A program made the translations under genes and the position numbers. Source: JAIQFV01 sp041494885 (lineage in GTDB: Bacteria; Acidobacteriota; Terriglobia; JAIQFV01). Taken from it: 64,000 nt of DNA. A model generated the notes under the pieces. That model did no database searches. It was not told where the DNA came from and saw nothing but the letters and a program-made list of their open reading frames with translations. Location of the stretch: positions 1 through 64,000 of the forward strand of contig JBGQBO010000013.1 in NCBI GenBank assembly GCA_041494885.1. The letters are read 5' to 3'. Below are positions 25,554 to 34,799 of the stretch, piece by piece (within the stretch, counting starts at the first letter, position 1; every line of letters begins with the position of its first letter).

Positions 25554-26843
25554 ATGGCGAACGAATCCAAACCGGTAACACAGCATGAGAGTTCCGCCCC
25601 TGCAGCACCTGTCAGCAATGGGAACGGGTTTAATGCGCGGCGCAAAAGACAGTTACGCATTGGGCTGATCATCGGAACGATTGTATTTGCCATGGTCTTT
25701 GGAGGGTGGAGGATTTACTCCTCGGGGCATGTCAGCACCGATGACGCCCAGGTGGCTGGGCATATCATTGTCATCAGCCCCAAGGCCACGGGCTTCGTTA
25801 AGCAGGTGTATGTCCTGGACAACCAGGAGGTCCAGGCGGGGCAGCTCCTCGCAGAAATTGACGACCGCGACTACCAGGTGCGTCTCGCCCAGGCCGATGC
25901 GGACCTGGCGGTCGCCCGCGCTACTGCAAGGGCTTCAGCCACCCAGGTGTCTGTGACCAGCCAGACAACAACCTCACTGGTGGAGCAGGCGAGGGCCGGC
26001 GTGACTAGCGCCAGGGCGGGAGTCGAGACCTCTGAAAAAGACCTCGAGCAGACCCGGGCCATGCTGCGAGCTGCAGAAGCAGAAGTGGTAGCGGTCAAAT
26101 CCAATTTGAAGAGAACCCGGGACGATGTCACACGCTACCGTAAGCTGGCAGCCAAAGAAGAGATCCCCCGCCAGACCCTCGAGGCCGCCGAGAATGGCGA
26201 AGTCGCGGCCCAGTCAAGCGTCACCAGCGCAATTCAGAATGAACAGGCGGCGCGCGCCAAAGTCGCTTGGGCAGAGGCTCGCGTTACGCAGGCCAAGGCA
26301 CAGTTGAACGATGCCCAGGCCCGCTTGATTGCGGCGGAGACAGCGCCCGCTCAGGTCTCCATCTCCCAGTCACAATCCTCCAACGCAGAGGCAAAAGTCA
26401 AAAGGGCGGACGCCGATTTGGAATCACGCCGGCTGGAATTGAGCTACACCAAGATCTATGCCCCCGTCCACGGGGTCGTCAGCAAGAAAAGTGTGGAGAT
26501 TGGGCAGAATGTCGCGATTGGCCAGCCGCTGATGGCGTTGGTTCCGTTGGACGACATCTGGGTGCTTGCCAATTTCAAGGAAACTCAGTTGAAGGACGTG
26601 CGCGCGGGACAAAGTGCCGATGTTGATGTGGACACCTATTCGGGGAAGACGTTTCACGGCAAAGTAGATTCCGTCGCTGCGGGGACCGGTGCCGTGTTCT
26701 CCCTGCTTCCGCCGGAAAATGCCACGGGCAACTACGTCAAAGTGGTTCAACGAATCCCTGTGAAGATTGTCCTGAGTGAACAAAAGCCCGGAGAGATCCT
26801 TCGTCCCGGTATGAACGTCGGGGTCACCATTCATACCCGCTGA
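25554..26843 (+). CDS. emrA: EmrA/HlyD-family membrane fusion protein
   Basis: The 429-residue periplasmic adaptor has one N-terminal transmembrane helix (IGLIIGTIVFAMVFGGW), a lipoyl-like half (VDEAQ-type STDDAQVAGHIIVISPKATGFV), a long Ala/Gln/Glu-rich coiled-coil hairpin (about residues 115-285) and a beta-barrel with IYAPVHGVVSKKSVEIGQNV. It would link the inner-membrane DHA2 exporter to the TolC-like duct. AAGGAG lies upstream of the ATG at 25554. The hairpin is longer than in RND adaptors, as is typical of EmrA. Confidence 0.9.
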   Translation: MANESKPVTQHESSAPAAPVSNGNGFNARRKRQLRIGLIIGTIVFAMVFGGWRIYSSGHVSTDDAQVAGHIIVISPKATGFVKQVYVLDNQEVQAGQLLAEIDDRDYQVRLAQADADLAVARATARASATQVSVTSQTTTSLVEQARAGVTSARAGVETSEKDLEQTRAMLRAAEAEVVAVKSNLKRTRDDVTRYRKLAAKEEIPRQTLEAAENGEVAAQSSVTSAIQNEQAARAKVAWAEARVTQAKAQLNDAQARLIAAETAPAQVSISQSQSSNAEAKVKRADADLESRRLELSYTKIYAPVHGVVSKKSVEIGQNVAIGQPLMALVPLDDIWVLANFKETQLKDVRAGQSADVDVDTYSGKTFHGKVDSVAAGTGAVFSLLPPENATGNYVKVVQRIPVKIVLSEQKPGEILRPGMNVGVTIHTR

Positions 26844-26986
26844 TCAGGGAGTGGCGCCCCCGGGGAGAGATTATCTCTGAAGGAATACGCAGGAGTCCGG
26901 AAACTGGCGCAGTCCCCGGTTTGCGGAGCGGGATCTACAAAGCGGGACTGATTGACAGAACCTTTGAATAGCAAGAGGACTTTGCA

Positions 26987-28633
26987 ATGTCGGCTATAAC
27001 GCAGGACGTTTACATAAGCGAATTGCCAAACCCGGCGCGAGAGGATAACGTCGTACGCGATGTTAATTTTCACGCCGACGGGTCGCCCCGGATCAACCCC
27101 TGGTTGATTGCGATTACGGTCACCATGGCCACCTTCATGGAAGTCTTGGATACCAGTGTGGCCAACGTGGCCCTGCCCCATATTGCTGGAAGCCTTTCGG
27201 CGGGAGTCGACGAATCAACCTGGGTGCTGACCTCTTACCTCGTTTCAAACGCCATCATCCTTCCAATTTCCCCCTGGCTGGGCGGCCGTATCGGCCGCAA
27301 GAGGTTTTATCAACTTTGCGTCATCCTGTTCACGGTCTCATCCCTGCTCTGCGGGCTGGCCCCCTCGCTGGGGATGCTGATTTTTTTCCGAATCCTCCAG
27401 GGGTTGGGCGGGGGAGGACTTCAACCCACTGAGCAAGCGATCCTGTTCGAATCCTTCCCGGTTGAGAAACGTGGAATGGCGGCGGCGGTCTATGGGATGG
27501 GCGTCCTGTTTGCACCCATCATTGGACCGACACTCGGCGGGTGGATCACGGATAACTATTCCTGGAGATGGATATTTTTTATCAACATCCCCGTGGGAGC
27601 GCTCTCTGTTTTCCTGACCCAACTGGTTGTGTTCGATCCCCCGTATATCAAGGCCCTGAAAAACAAGGTCGGTAAGATTGATGCGGTGGGACTCGGTATG
27701 GTGGCCGTGGGGCTTGGCTTCCTGCAGGTGATCCTCGACAAGGGTCAGCGGGAGGATTGGTTCGAGTCAGGCTTCATCGTTCGCATGGCCATCTGTTCGG
27801 CAATTGCTTTGGTCTTCTTTGTGATATGGGAACTGCGCGTGGCTCATCCGGTGGTGAACCTGCGCATCCTCAAAGATCGCACGTTCTCAGCGGGGATGGT
27901 TCTTATTTTCATGACAGGGTTTGTGCTTTATGGCTCGATCGTTTTGCTTCCGATCTACTTGCAAACTTTGATGGGCTACACCGCCATGCTCTCGGGCCTG
28001 ATTATTTCACCCGGGGGAATCGCATCCCTGGTATTGATGCCGGTGGTCGGCAAATTGGTCAGCAAAAGAATCGATCCCCGGCTTCTGATTTCCATTGGGC
28101 TGATTGTGACAGCCGCTTCGGTCTTTCAGATGTCGCACTTTAATCTGGAGGCGGGGTTTGCCAACTTCATTTGGCCGCGCATCGTGCAAGGAGTGGGGCT
28201 CGCCTTCCTGTTTATTCCTGTGAACACCGCGGCCTTCGCCGCGATGCCCAAGGAGGCCCTGAATGAGGGCACGGGATTGTTCAACCTGATGCGAAATCTC
28301 GGGGGCAGCTTCGGCATTGCGACTGTGGCAACTGTGCTGTCGCGACGCCAGCAGGTGCACTCGGCCCGTCTAAACGAACAGATGAGTGCGCTCAATCCAA
28401 ACTTTCAGTCTCGAATCCAGGGCATCCAACAGTTCATGACGGGTTCCGGGTCCGATGCTGGATCCGCTCAACAACATTCGCTGGGCCTGTTGAATGGATT
28501 GCTTCAGCGGCATGCCACGATGAAGGCCTTTGTGGATGATTTTTGGTTGCTGGGTGTTCTGATGCTGGCCATGCTTCCGCTCCTCTTCTTCATGCGGAAA
28601 CCCGCCAGGGATTCGGAGATTGTGATGCATTAG
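26987..28633 (+). CDS. emrB: DHA2-family drug:H+ antiporter (EmrB/QacA type)
   Basis: The 548-residue transporter has 14 predicted transmembrane helices. Marks are VLDTSVANVALPHIAGSL in helix 1 (motif D1), GGRIGRKRFY (motif A) and AAAVYGMGVLFAPIIGPTLGG (motif C of antiporters). With the adjacent EmrA- and TolC-like genes it forms a tripartite exporter for hydrophobic toxins, drugs or fatty acids. No MarR or TetR regulator is adjacent, so control is not evident. Confidence 0.92.
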   Translation: MSAITQDVYISELPNPAREDNVVRDVNFHADGSPRINPWLIAITVTMATFMEVLDTSVANVALPHIAGSLSAGVDESTWVLTSYLVSNAIILPISPWLGGRIGRKRFYQLCVILFTVSSLLCGLAPSLGMLIFFRILQGLGGGGLQPTEQAILFESFPVEKRGMAAAVYGMGVLFAPIIGPTLGGWITDNYSWRWIFFINIPVGALSVFLTQLVVFDPPYIKALKNKVGKIDAVGLGMVAVGLGFLQVILDKGQREDWFESGFIVRMAICSAIALVFFVIWELRVAHPVVNLRILKDRTFSAGMVLIFMTGFVLYGSIVLLPIYLQTLMGYTAMLSGLIISPGGIASLVLMPVVGKLVSKRIDPRLLISIGLIVTAASVFQMSHFNLEAGFANFIWPRIVQGVGLAFLFIPVNTAAFAAMPKEALNEGTGLFNLMRNLGGSFGIATVATVLSRRQQVHSARLNEQMSALNPNFQSRIQGIQQFMTGSGSDAGSAQQHSLGLLNGLLQRHATMKAFVDDFWLLGVLMLAMLPLLFFMRKPARDSEIVMH

Positions 28634-28804
28634 ACGAGACGATAGGAAATGAGGCAAGAGCGGGACGGAGCGAGGGGCAGCCCGGTCGGAAAAATTCAGC
28701 CGGCGTGGCCTTATGTTCATCTCCAAGTGCTTTCTGGTTTATTATGGGTGGTTTGTTTCTATTCTCTGATCCACGCGGTGACTCTTAAAAGGAGGAATGC
28801 TGAA

Positions 28805-29065
28805 ATGACCCAAAGCAACTCTCGGGCTCTATGGTGGAAGCTTTCAGAAGGAAAGTTTGTGGCGAATAAGTTGGGGGTTGATCTGGACTCTTCAACCCAG
28901 GCCCTGGTACGAAATCTAATCGAATTTGACACCGCGTCGAAGGCTCTCAAGGAAAAAGCTATTACCGATGCTCCAGTCGTGAAACTTGAAATAGCTCCAC
29001 TCCCCTTCGAGCCGATCCATGAGTGGATGACCTGGACCATGGGTGGGAGCAAGATCAATCATTAA
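28805..29065 (+). CDS. small soluble protein of unknown function
   Basis: An 86-residue reading frame begins at ATG 28805, with AAGGAGG at 28788-28794. It is charged, has no transmembrane segment or cysteines, and contains KLSEGKFVANKLGVDLD and a C-terminal IHEWMTWTMGG. It sits between the emrB-like gene and an oxidoreductase, in the same direction. No family is recognised; the good ribosome-binding site supports translation. A longer frame to 28649 is less likely. Confidence 0.45.
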   Translation: MTQSNSRALWWKLSEGKFVANKLGVDLDSSTQALVRNLIEFDTASKALKEKAITDAPVVKLEIAPLPFEPIHEWMTWTMGGSKINH

Positions 29066-29155
29066 AATGATGTTCTCATCATATTCTTTCAGCTGCGGCA
29101 CCCTGGGTTTCAGTAGACAGGTCACTTCTAACGAGTTGAAGGAGGTCCATTATCC

Positions 29156-30193
29156 ATGAAAGCCATTCGCATTCACCGGCATGGCGGTTCGAACGAGCTT
29201 CGGATCGATGATATCCCGATTCCGCAGATCAAGCCGAACGAGGTCCTTTTGGAGGTGAAAGCGACCTCCCTCAACCACCTGGATCTGTGGGTCCGGAACG
29301 GAATGCCAGGGGTTCGGCTCCCGCTCCCCCTGATCCTGGGAAGTGATGCCTCAGGGGTGGTCAAGGAAGTAGGTGACTTGGTCAAAGATATCAAGGTGGG
29401 GGATCGAGTCCTGGTGACGCCGGGATACGGCTGCGGGAAATGCGGCGAATGTTGTTCCGGGCGGGAGAATTATTGTCTGAAGTATTCCATCTGTGGAGAA
29501 CACGGGGATGGAATTCAAGCGGAGAATTTGGCAGTGGAGAACCGGCGACTTCTTCCGATGCCTCCGGATTTGTCGTTTGAGGAGGGCGCGGCAATCCCCT
29601 TGGTTTTCTTGACGGCGTGGGAAATGCTGGTCAACAAGGCGGGAGTCCAACCGTGGCATACCGTGTTGGTATGGAGCGCGTCGAGCGGGGTCGGGAGCGC
29701 CGCTGTGCAGATCGCCAAGCTCTTCGGAGCCCGCGTGGTCACCACGGCGGGTGGAACGGATAAAGTGACTAAGGCCAGGCAACTGCTCAACGCAGATGCG
29801 GTCATCGATTACCGTGCCCAAGACGTGACGAAAGAGGTCCGTTCCCTGACCGGGGGCCGTGGGGCGGACATCGTGGTGGATCATGTGGGAGAGGCGACCT
29901 GGGAGCAAAGTATGCGCTCGCTGGCGAAAGGCGGAAAGCTGGTTTTTTGTGGTGCCACGACCGGGCCCCAGGTGAGCTTTGACATGCGATTCCTATTTTT
30001 CAAGCAGCAGTCGATCCTGGGTTCGACGATGGGGGATCGTGGAGACCTCTTCAAAGTACTCGAACTGGTCCAGCGCGGCAAGTTGAAGGGTGTGGTGGAC
30101 CGCACCTTCGATATTGAAGCGATCCGGGAAGCACACGACTACCTCGAGTCCGGGAAGCAGTTCGGGAAGGTCATAGTGCGATTCTCAAGCTGA
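29156..30193 (+). CDS. MDR-superfamily zinc-binding oxidoreductase
   Basis: This 345-residue medium-chain dehydrogenase/quinone-oxidoreductase-like protein has a GroES-like N-domain and a Rossmann domain (WSASSGVGSAAVQIAKL). The structural zinc lobe is present (GYGCGKCGECCSGRENYC). The catalytic zinc positions are replaced: the usual GHE reads GSDASG, and the first Cys position lies in SLNHLDLW. It therefore probably acts as a zinc-independent NADPH oxidoreductase on enones, quinones or acyl-CoAs while keeping the structural zinc. The substrate is unknown. GAAGGAGG precedes the ATG. Confidence 0.85.
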   Translation: MKAIRIHRHGGSNELRIDDIPIPQIKPNEVLLEVKATSLNHLDLWVRNGMPGVRLPLPLILGSDASGVVKEVGDLVKDIKVGDRVLVTPGYGCGKCGECCSGRENYCLKYSICGEHGDGIQAENLAVENRRLLPMPPDLSFEEGAAIPLVFLTAWEMLVNKAGVQPWHTVLVWSASSGVGSAAVQIAKLFGARVVTTAGGTDKVTKARQLLNADAVIDYRAQDVTKEVRSLTGGRGADIVVDHVGEATWEQSMRSLAKGGKLVFCGATTGPQVSFDMRFLFFKQQSILGSTMGDRGDLFKVLELVQRGKLKGVVDRTFDIEAIREAHDYLESGKQFGKVIVRFSS

Positions 30194-30234
30194 GCATGAC
30201 TGAACCGCATCCGTGAAATGAAACTTGGCAATTC

Positions 30235-30269
30235 CGTCTGACCCCAAGTGGGAGGGGCAGCCAGACGGT
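30235..30269 (+). promoter_or_regulatory. leader hairpin before the MFS gene
   Basis: CCGTCTG (with CCCC inside) pairs with CAGACGG (with GGGG inside) in the 124 bp gap before the MFS exporter. There is no T run. It could be an attenuator, a stability hairpin or a chance palindrome. Confidence 0.3.
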
Positions 30270-30317
30270 GATCCCGTCTCCCTGGAATGAGCGGGGTTGA
30301 TTCAAGATTGCGTTCCG

Positions 30318-31655
30318 ATGTCCAAAAGAGGAATTGAGACCCCCCAGATGATCGAAGCCACGGCCCCAGTGGAGTCCACTGTCGCCATTGAAATGGCGGA
30401 GGTGCGGCCTTCGGCTTTTCAGGCCTTGAAGGCACCCAATTATCGCGCCTTTTGGATCGGCAGTTTTCTCTCCAACACCGGCACGTGGATGCAGTCGGTG
30501 GCGCAAGGATGGCTGGTGCTTCAGCTGACCAACTCCGCATTCTGGCTTGGACTAGTGGGGTTCGCGAGTTCTCTGCCTTCCCTGATCTTCTCCCTCATGG
30601 GGGGCGTCCTCGCAGACCGGTTCAATCGCCGCAAACTGCTTTTTGTGACGCAGACCATCATGATGGCCTCGGCTCTGACCCTTGGGTTGCTGACGGCCTC
30701 CCACGCCATCCTTGTGGGTGAGATTCTCGTGCTCGGGTTTGTTTCGGGACTGGCGAATTCCGTCAATGGGCCGGCCTATCAAGCGACTTTGCCTGACCTG
30801 GTGGGTGAGAAGGATCTTCTAAATGCGATTGCGCTCGATTCGGCGCAGTTCAACCTTTCCAGGGTGATCGGGCCGACTCTGGGAGGTCTGGCACTCGCTG
30901 CCTTCGGCGTTGCAGCCTGTTTCTTTCTCAACGCCACCAGCTTTCTGGCGCTCATGGCGGCCTTGACCTTGATCCACCTCCCCCTCAATGGAAGTGTCCG
31001 CAGGAATACAGTGTGGAGAGACCTGATGGAAGGTATTCATTATGCGCGCCACACGCCCCTCATTATGGTCTTATTGTCGATCATCCTCGTGATGTCGTTT
31101 TTCGGAATGCCCTACGTGACAATGCTTCCCGTCTTTGCTCGTGACCTCCTGGGGGCAGGGGCGAGCGGGCTGGGTTACCTTTATGGAGCGGCCGGGATCG
31201 GCGCAGTTATCGGGACCATGACCCTCGCCTTTCTGGGTGACCTGAAGCACAAAGGAATCACGATTCTCGTCTGTACCTCCCTGTTCGGACTTTCAATCGT
31301 CCTGTTTGCGCACAGTCGAAATTTCCGAACCTCGCTGGTTCTGTTGTCGCTTGTAGGCGCCATGATGATTGGAGCATTAACCTTGACGAAGACTTTGCTG
31401 CAATCCACAGCTTCCGTTGAGATGAGAGGCCGAGTGATCAGCATGTATTTTTTCTGTGCAGTCGGGTTCTTCCCCCTGGGGAACCTCGTCGCGGGGACGC
31501 TGGCGAGCTGGAGAGGAGCCCCTTTTGCTGTCGAATTGGGCGGCTCGGTTGTTTTTGTGTTCTCGATTGCAATGCTGGCCTTCATTTCGAAGATCCGTCG
31601 TTGGGTCATGCCAAGTTCAAAGTTTAAAGTTCAAAGTTCAAGGTCCAAGGTCTGA
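30318..31655 (+). CDS. MFS exporter, MFS_3/EntS-like (DHA3)
   Basis: The 445-residue transporter has 12 predicted helices. The N-terminal APNYRAFWIGSFLSNTGTWMQSVAQ and ADRFNRRKLL are typical of the MFS_3 group (enterobactin exporter EntS and macrolide efflux relatives). The solute is unknown. The start is uncertain: ATG 30318 lacks a good ribosome-binding site, a TTG at 30297 follows AGCGGGG, and an internal ATG 27 codons in would also keep all helices. The last dozen residues (SSKFKVQSSRSKV) are read from an AAGTTCAAAG-type repeat, so the natural C-terminus may have been replaced. Confidence 0.8.
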   Translation: MSKRGIETPQMIEATAPVESTVAIEMAEVRPSAFQALKAPNYRAFWIGSFLSNTGTWMQSVAQGWLVLQLTNSAFWLGLVGFASSLPSLIFSLMGGVLADRFNRRKLLFVTQTIMMASALTLGLLTASHAILVGEILVLGFVSGLANSVNGPAYQATLPDLVGEKDLLNAIALDSAQFNLSRVIGPTLGGLALAAFGVAACFFLNATSFLALMAALTLIHLPLNGSVRRNTVWRDLMEGIHYARHTPLIMVLLSIILVMSFFGMPYVTMLPVFARDLLGAGASGLGYLYGAAGIGAVIGTMTLAFLGDLKHKGITILVCTSLFGLSIVLFAHSRNFRTSLVLLSLVGAMMIGALTLTKTLLQSTASVEMRGRVISMYFFCAVGFFPLGNLVAGTLASWRGAPFAVELGGSVVFVFSIAMLAFISKIRRWVMPSSKFKVQSSRSKV

Positions 31656-31830
31656 GCAGTTTTTGAGCTTCTGGCTCCAGGCTTCACTCAGCTGAGACCT
31701 GAAACCTGATACCTAACACCTGTTCTTCCCACTTCCGGCTTCTTGCCTCTGGCTTCCTCGCCTTGATCTCTGACTTCCGACTTCTGGCAACTGAGAACTG
31801 ACAACTGAGAACTGACAACTGTCCTTCTGA
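31610..31830. repeat. low-complexity direct repeats after the MFS gene
   Basis: The stretch has AGTTCAAAGTTTAAAGTTCAAAG-like units (31613-31650), then GACTTCCGACTTCTGG- and CAACTGAGAACTGA-type units repeated two or three times. Such short direct repeats are common intergenic filler in this kind of genome. Spacers and repeat identity are too irregular for a CRISPR array. The whole gap 31656-32411 otherwise holds the two hairpins listed separately and no gene. Confidence 0.6.
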
Positions 31831-31844
31831 CACTTCCACCAACA

Positions 31845-31882
31845 AAAAAACCTCCCAGCGATGTTTTGCTGGAAGGTTTTTG
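31845..31882 (+). terminator. bidirectional rho-independent terminator
   Basis: AAAAAACCTCCCAGC pairs with GCTGGAAGGTTTTT around GATGTTTT. Flanking A and T runs make it usable on both strands, ending the MFS transcript and any opposite transcript. Confidence 0.75.
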
Positions 31883-32237
31883 GCCTCACTACGGCTATCC
31901 CCGGGGGATAGCATTGGGCAGGAGGTAGGAGGCAACTCGAGTGATGATCGCTCCCCATTTCCGAGGGTTTAGGAAGGGGGTGTTCCTAAGCTCAGCCACC
32001 GCGTCATTGCCCTCTCCGCGGCCCGTCCGCCCATTCCTTAAATCATCCGGGCCTTGTTACAACTAACCTTAGACAAAGCGTCATGAAGAAGGTTTAAGTC
32101 ATATCTGTTTTTCTTAAACTGGGAGGGGGACCAGTGGTTCAGTGGTGGTGCCGCAAGGTGGGGTTAGGGAAATGCGACGCTGATTCATCAAGGGGGGGAT
32201 AGGCGGCCGCCCGGATCGAGGAAACTGGATGGAACGC

Positions 32238-32273
32238 AAAAGGCAGGATCGCGGGACGAGCGATCCTGCCTTT
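32238..32273 (-). terminator. terminator hairpin downstream of the OmpA-like gene
   Basis: GGCAGGATCGC (32242-32252) pairs perfectly with GCGATCCTGCC (32260-32270); on the minus strand the stem is followed by TTTT. It lies about 140 bp past the stop of the minus-strand OmpA-like gene. Confidence 0.65.
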
Positions 32274-32411
32274 CGCATTGAACAAACGCCCCTCTCCGCT
32301 ACCCTGGCGGGCAACCGATCTGGGGACCTTGTGTTTTGCAGAAGAAAGGCATCTTCTGCAGATACTCCTATAGTCTATCCAACACCGCGCTGGACGGCAC
32401 AATTGACCATT

Positions 32412-34799
32412 CTAAAACCTTGCGCCCTCGGGAACGAAGATCATTTCTACGCGGCGATTCTTATTGTGTGCATCTTGGGTTTTGCCCGTGTCGGCCGGCT
32501 GAGTCGTGCCGACGTCGCGGACTTCAATCCGCGCCGCATCGATTTTCTTGTCCTTCACCAAGTACGCCTTTGCGTTCTCAGCCCGCTGTTTCGACAGGCG
32601 CTGAGCGTTGAGTTCGCCCTTGTCGGCATGTCCAATCAACACCCCGTGCGCCTTGGGATCGTGCTGGAGCTTCAGCGCAAAGTCATCCAACTGTGCCTTG
32701 GCCGCATTATCCACTCGCGCGCTATTCAGTTTGAACAGCAGGTCCGGCAGATGCTGCGCTTCAGGGGGTAGTGGAGGCGACTGGACGGTCATGGCCACGG
32801 TGCAGGGGGTCGAGCCGCCCTTGCCGTCGTTGACCATCACGGTGATGGTAGCCGGGCCGGGGCCATCGGCCACGAAACTGACCGTGTCGCCGGTGCCGGT
32901 GATCTGTCCCGCCGTGGCGCTCCATTGATAGGTCAGCGGATCGCCATCCGGATCGCTCGCGTTGGCCTGCAGCCGCGTCCTCTCACCTGACAACAAGGTT
33001 GTACGGTCCGCAGAGGCATTGCACACGGGCGGATGGTTGACGGGCGGCGGCGGTGGTGCGGTGACGTTGACCGTGGTGCTACAGTCGGCAGTGCCTCCCT
33101 TTCCGTCACTCACATGCACCGAGATGGGGTAGCTCCCCGCGGCGAGCCCGGTGGTATCCCAAGAGGCGGTGGCGTTGTTCTGCGTCAGTTTGCCCTGGTC
33201 GGAACTCCAGACGTAGCTCAGGGGGTCACCATCAGGATCTGACGCCGTAGCGGTCAACCGCACCGTCTCTCCCGCCTGCACGCTGGTTGGGGAAGCCGAG
33301 CAACTCACTGTTGGGGGATGGTTCGGAGGGACCGGCTTTTCCGGCAGGAAGTGGAACTGGACCTGCGCCACATAACCATTGCCGTCGCCACTTCCGTTCC
33401 TGCTGTACTGGTTCAGGTTGCGTCGATAGCCTCCGCCAAATGATATCCATCGAGCCGGGATCACCCGCAACCCGATCAACCCGTCCACCGGATCCCGCTC
33501 CTCAAAGGTGGTATTGGGCGAGCCTCCTAAGAACACCGTGCTGAGAATTTCTCCAATGACCTGCACACGGGAGGTGTTCGGTACATTGAGTCCAAAACTG
33601 AAATTCAACTTCTTGCTGAGACTGACCACTTTTACGTCATTCAGCTTGGGCGAGCCCGGGATTGAAAAGCCTGCATTGAAATGCGTCCCCACCACATCCC
33701 CCCACACCCGGCTGAAAATCAGATCCGCCCCACCTTCCAGACTGCCGGTGCCGCGGCCGCGATCCAGCTTGGCTGCACTAAAGGTGCTGGGTATCTTCAA
33801 AAACGGCGTAATGGCAATCCCGATGGGCGAGCCCCGCGATTGTGAGAGCAGGTTGAGTTTGAGGTTAAGGTAAATGTCACCCATGTCCTGTTGGAAGCGT
33901 TCCCCGCTGACCAGTGGAATGTCGTTGTAAAAACCCGGAAGGCAATTGGCACAAGGAATAAATCCATTGGGCGTGAACAACTGCAACCGCCGCAACCCGG
34001 TCCCCGGGAAAATGCCCTGCGTGAGCGGTTGAAATGTGCTCAGCAGATTAGGTTGGCCCACCTTGACGCCTTTCTGCGCCTCGACCATCGCCGAGAGCTC
34101 CACCCGGTTCGTCACCCCGTAAGCAAAGCTGAAATTGTAGCTGGTGATATCCAGATCCCCCGGCATGCGATCCAGGTTGTCCACGTGGAGCCCCACATTC
34201 CACCCCTTGTGTCTCAAAGTATCGGCGTTTTGAACATGAAACAGTCCGGTCGGCCCTCGGGTCGTTGACGGGCGGGCCAGGCCCGAATCGTCCACATGAT
34301 GCGCCGAGCCTCCGCCGGAACCACCTCCATCAGAAGCCTCCGTCGAGGAAGTGGTCTCAATCGGATGATCTGCCTCAACACGAATCCATCCCTCGACGGG
34401 CTGGCTGTCCAAGCCCCGCCCCCACGTTGATATTGAAGCGGTGGCATGAGGAGTGAGGGTTCCGGTCACGAGAGAGGAGGGCTTTGCTGCTGGATCGGAC
34501 AGCAGAATCTTTGCGGGCTGGTCGTTAGAGGTATAGCCCTCGATGGTGTATTGAACGGGGACTTCACTGCTGTTGGCCAGGAAGATGAAGGTCTGAATTC
34601 CCGCCCCATCGGCGCAGCGCTTCACGGTGAAGAATGATTGATCGCCCGCCTGAGTCGCGGCCAATCCAGTCGAGGTGTAAACGAGGACCACAAATGCCAA
34701 AATAAGTCCCCCAATACTCCCGTGAACAGACCGATGCGAGAAACCAATCCTGCAACGAAAATAATCACTGATATATGATCCTGGTCTTGAAGAGTTCAT
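32412..34799 (-). CDS. OmpA-family protein with two PKD-like domains
   Basis: This 795-residue envelope protein has a signal anchor or peptide (GGLILAFVVLVYTSTGLAA). An N-terminal region of unknown type follows, then a beta-rich domain of about 330 residues that may be a barrel. Two PKD/Ig-like repeats come next (TATASDPDGDPLSYVWSSDQG and QANASDPDGDPLTYQWSATAG, each with a Pro-rich linker). The C-terminal OmpA-like domain (LLFKLNSARVDNAAKAQLDD ... NKNRRVEMIFVP) would bind peptidoglycan. The likely role is an anchored outer-membrane or adhesive protein. ATG 34799 follows GGAGG by eight bases and is preferred to the frame beginning at 34925. Confidence 0.82.
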   Translation of the reverse strand: MNSSRPGSYISDYFRCRIGFSHRSVHGSIGGLILAFVVLVYTSTGLAATQAGDQSFFTVKRCADGAGIQTFIFLANSSEVPVQYTIEGYTSNDQPAKILLSDPAAKPSSLVTGTLTPHATASISTWGRGLDSQPVEGWIRVEADHPIETTSSTEASDGGGSGGGSAHHVDDSGLARPSTTRGPTGLFHVQNADTLRHKGWNVGLHVDNLDRMPGDLDITSYNFSFAYGVTNRVELSAMVEAQKGVKVGQPNLLSTFQPLTQGIFPGTGLRRLQLFTPNGFIPCANCLPGFYNDIPLVSGERFQQDMGDIYLNLKLNLLSQSRGSPIGIAITPFLKIPSTFSAAKLDRGRGTGSLEGGADLIFSRVWGDVVGTHFNAGFSIPGSPKLNDVKVVSLSKKLNFSFGLNVPNTSRVQVIGEILSTVFLGGSPNTTFEERDPVDGLIGLRVIPARWISFGGGYRRNLNQYSRNGSGDGNGYVAQVQFHFLPEKPVPPNHPPTVSCSASPTSVQAGETVRLTATASDPDGDPLSYVWSSDQGKLTQNNATASWDTTGLAAGSYPISVHVSDGKGGTADCSTTVNVTAPPPPPVNHPPVCNASADRTTLLSGERTRLQANASDPDGDPLTYQWSATAGQITGTGDTVSFVADGPGPATITVMVNDGKGGSTPCTVAMTVQSPPLPPEAQHLPDLLFKLNSARVDNAAKAQLDDFALKLQHDPKAHGVLIGHADKGELNAQRLSKQRAENAKAYLVKDKKIDAARIEVRDVGTTQPADTGKTQDAHNKNRRVEMIFVPEGARF

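Noticed and set aside
31660..31830. CRISPR-like array
   Set aside because: Repeats are short, irregularly spaced and low in complexity, without unique spacers of equal length or cas genes.
32229..32771. 180-codon plus-strand frame over the OmpA-like gene end
   Set aside because: It overlaps the conserved OmpA domain on the other strand and begins inside a terminator hairpin.
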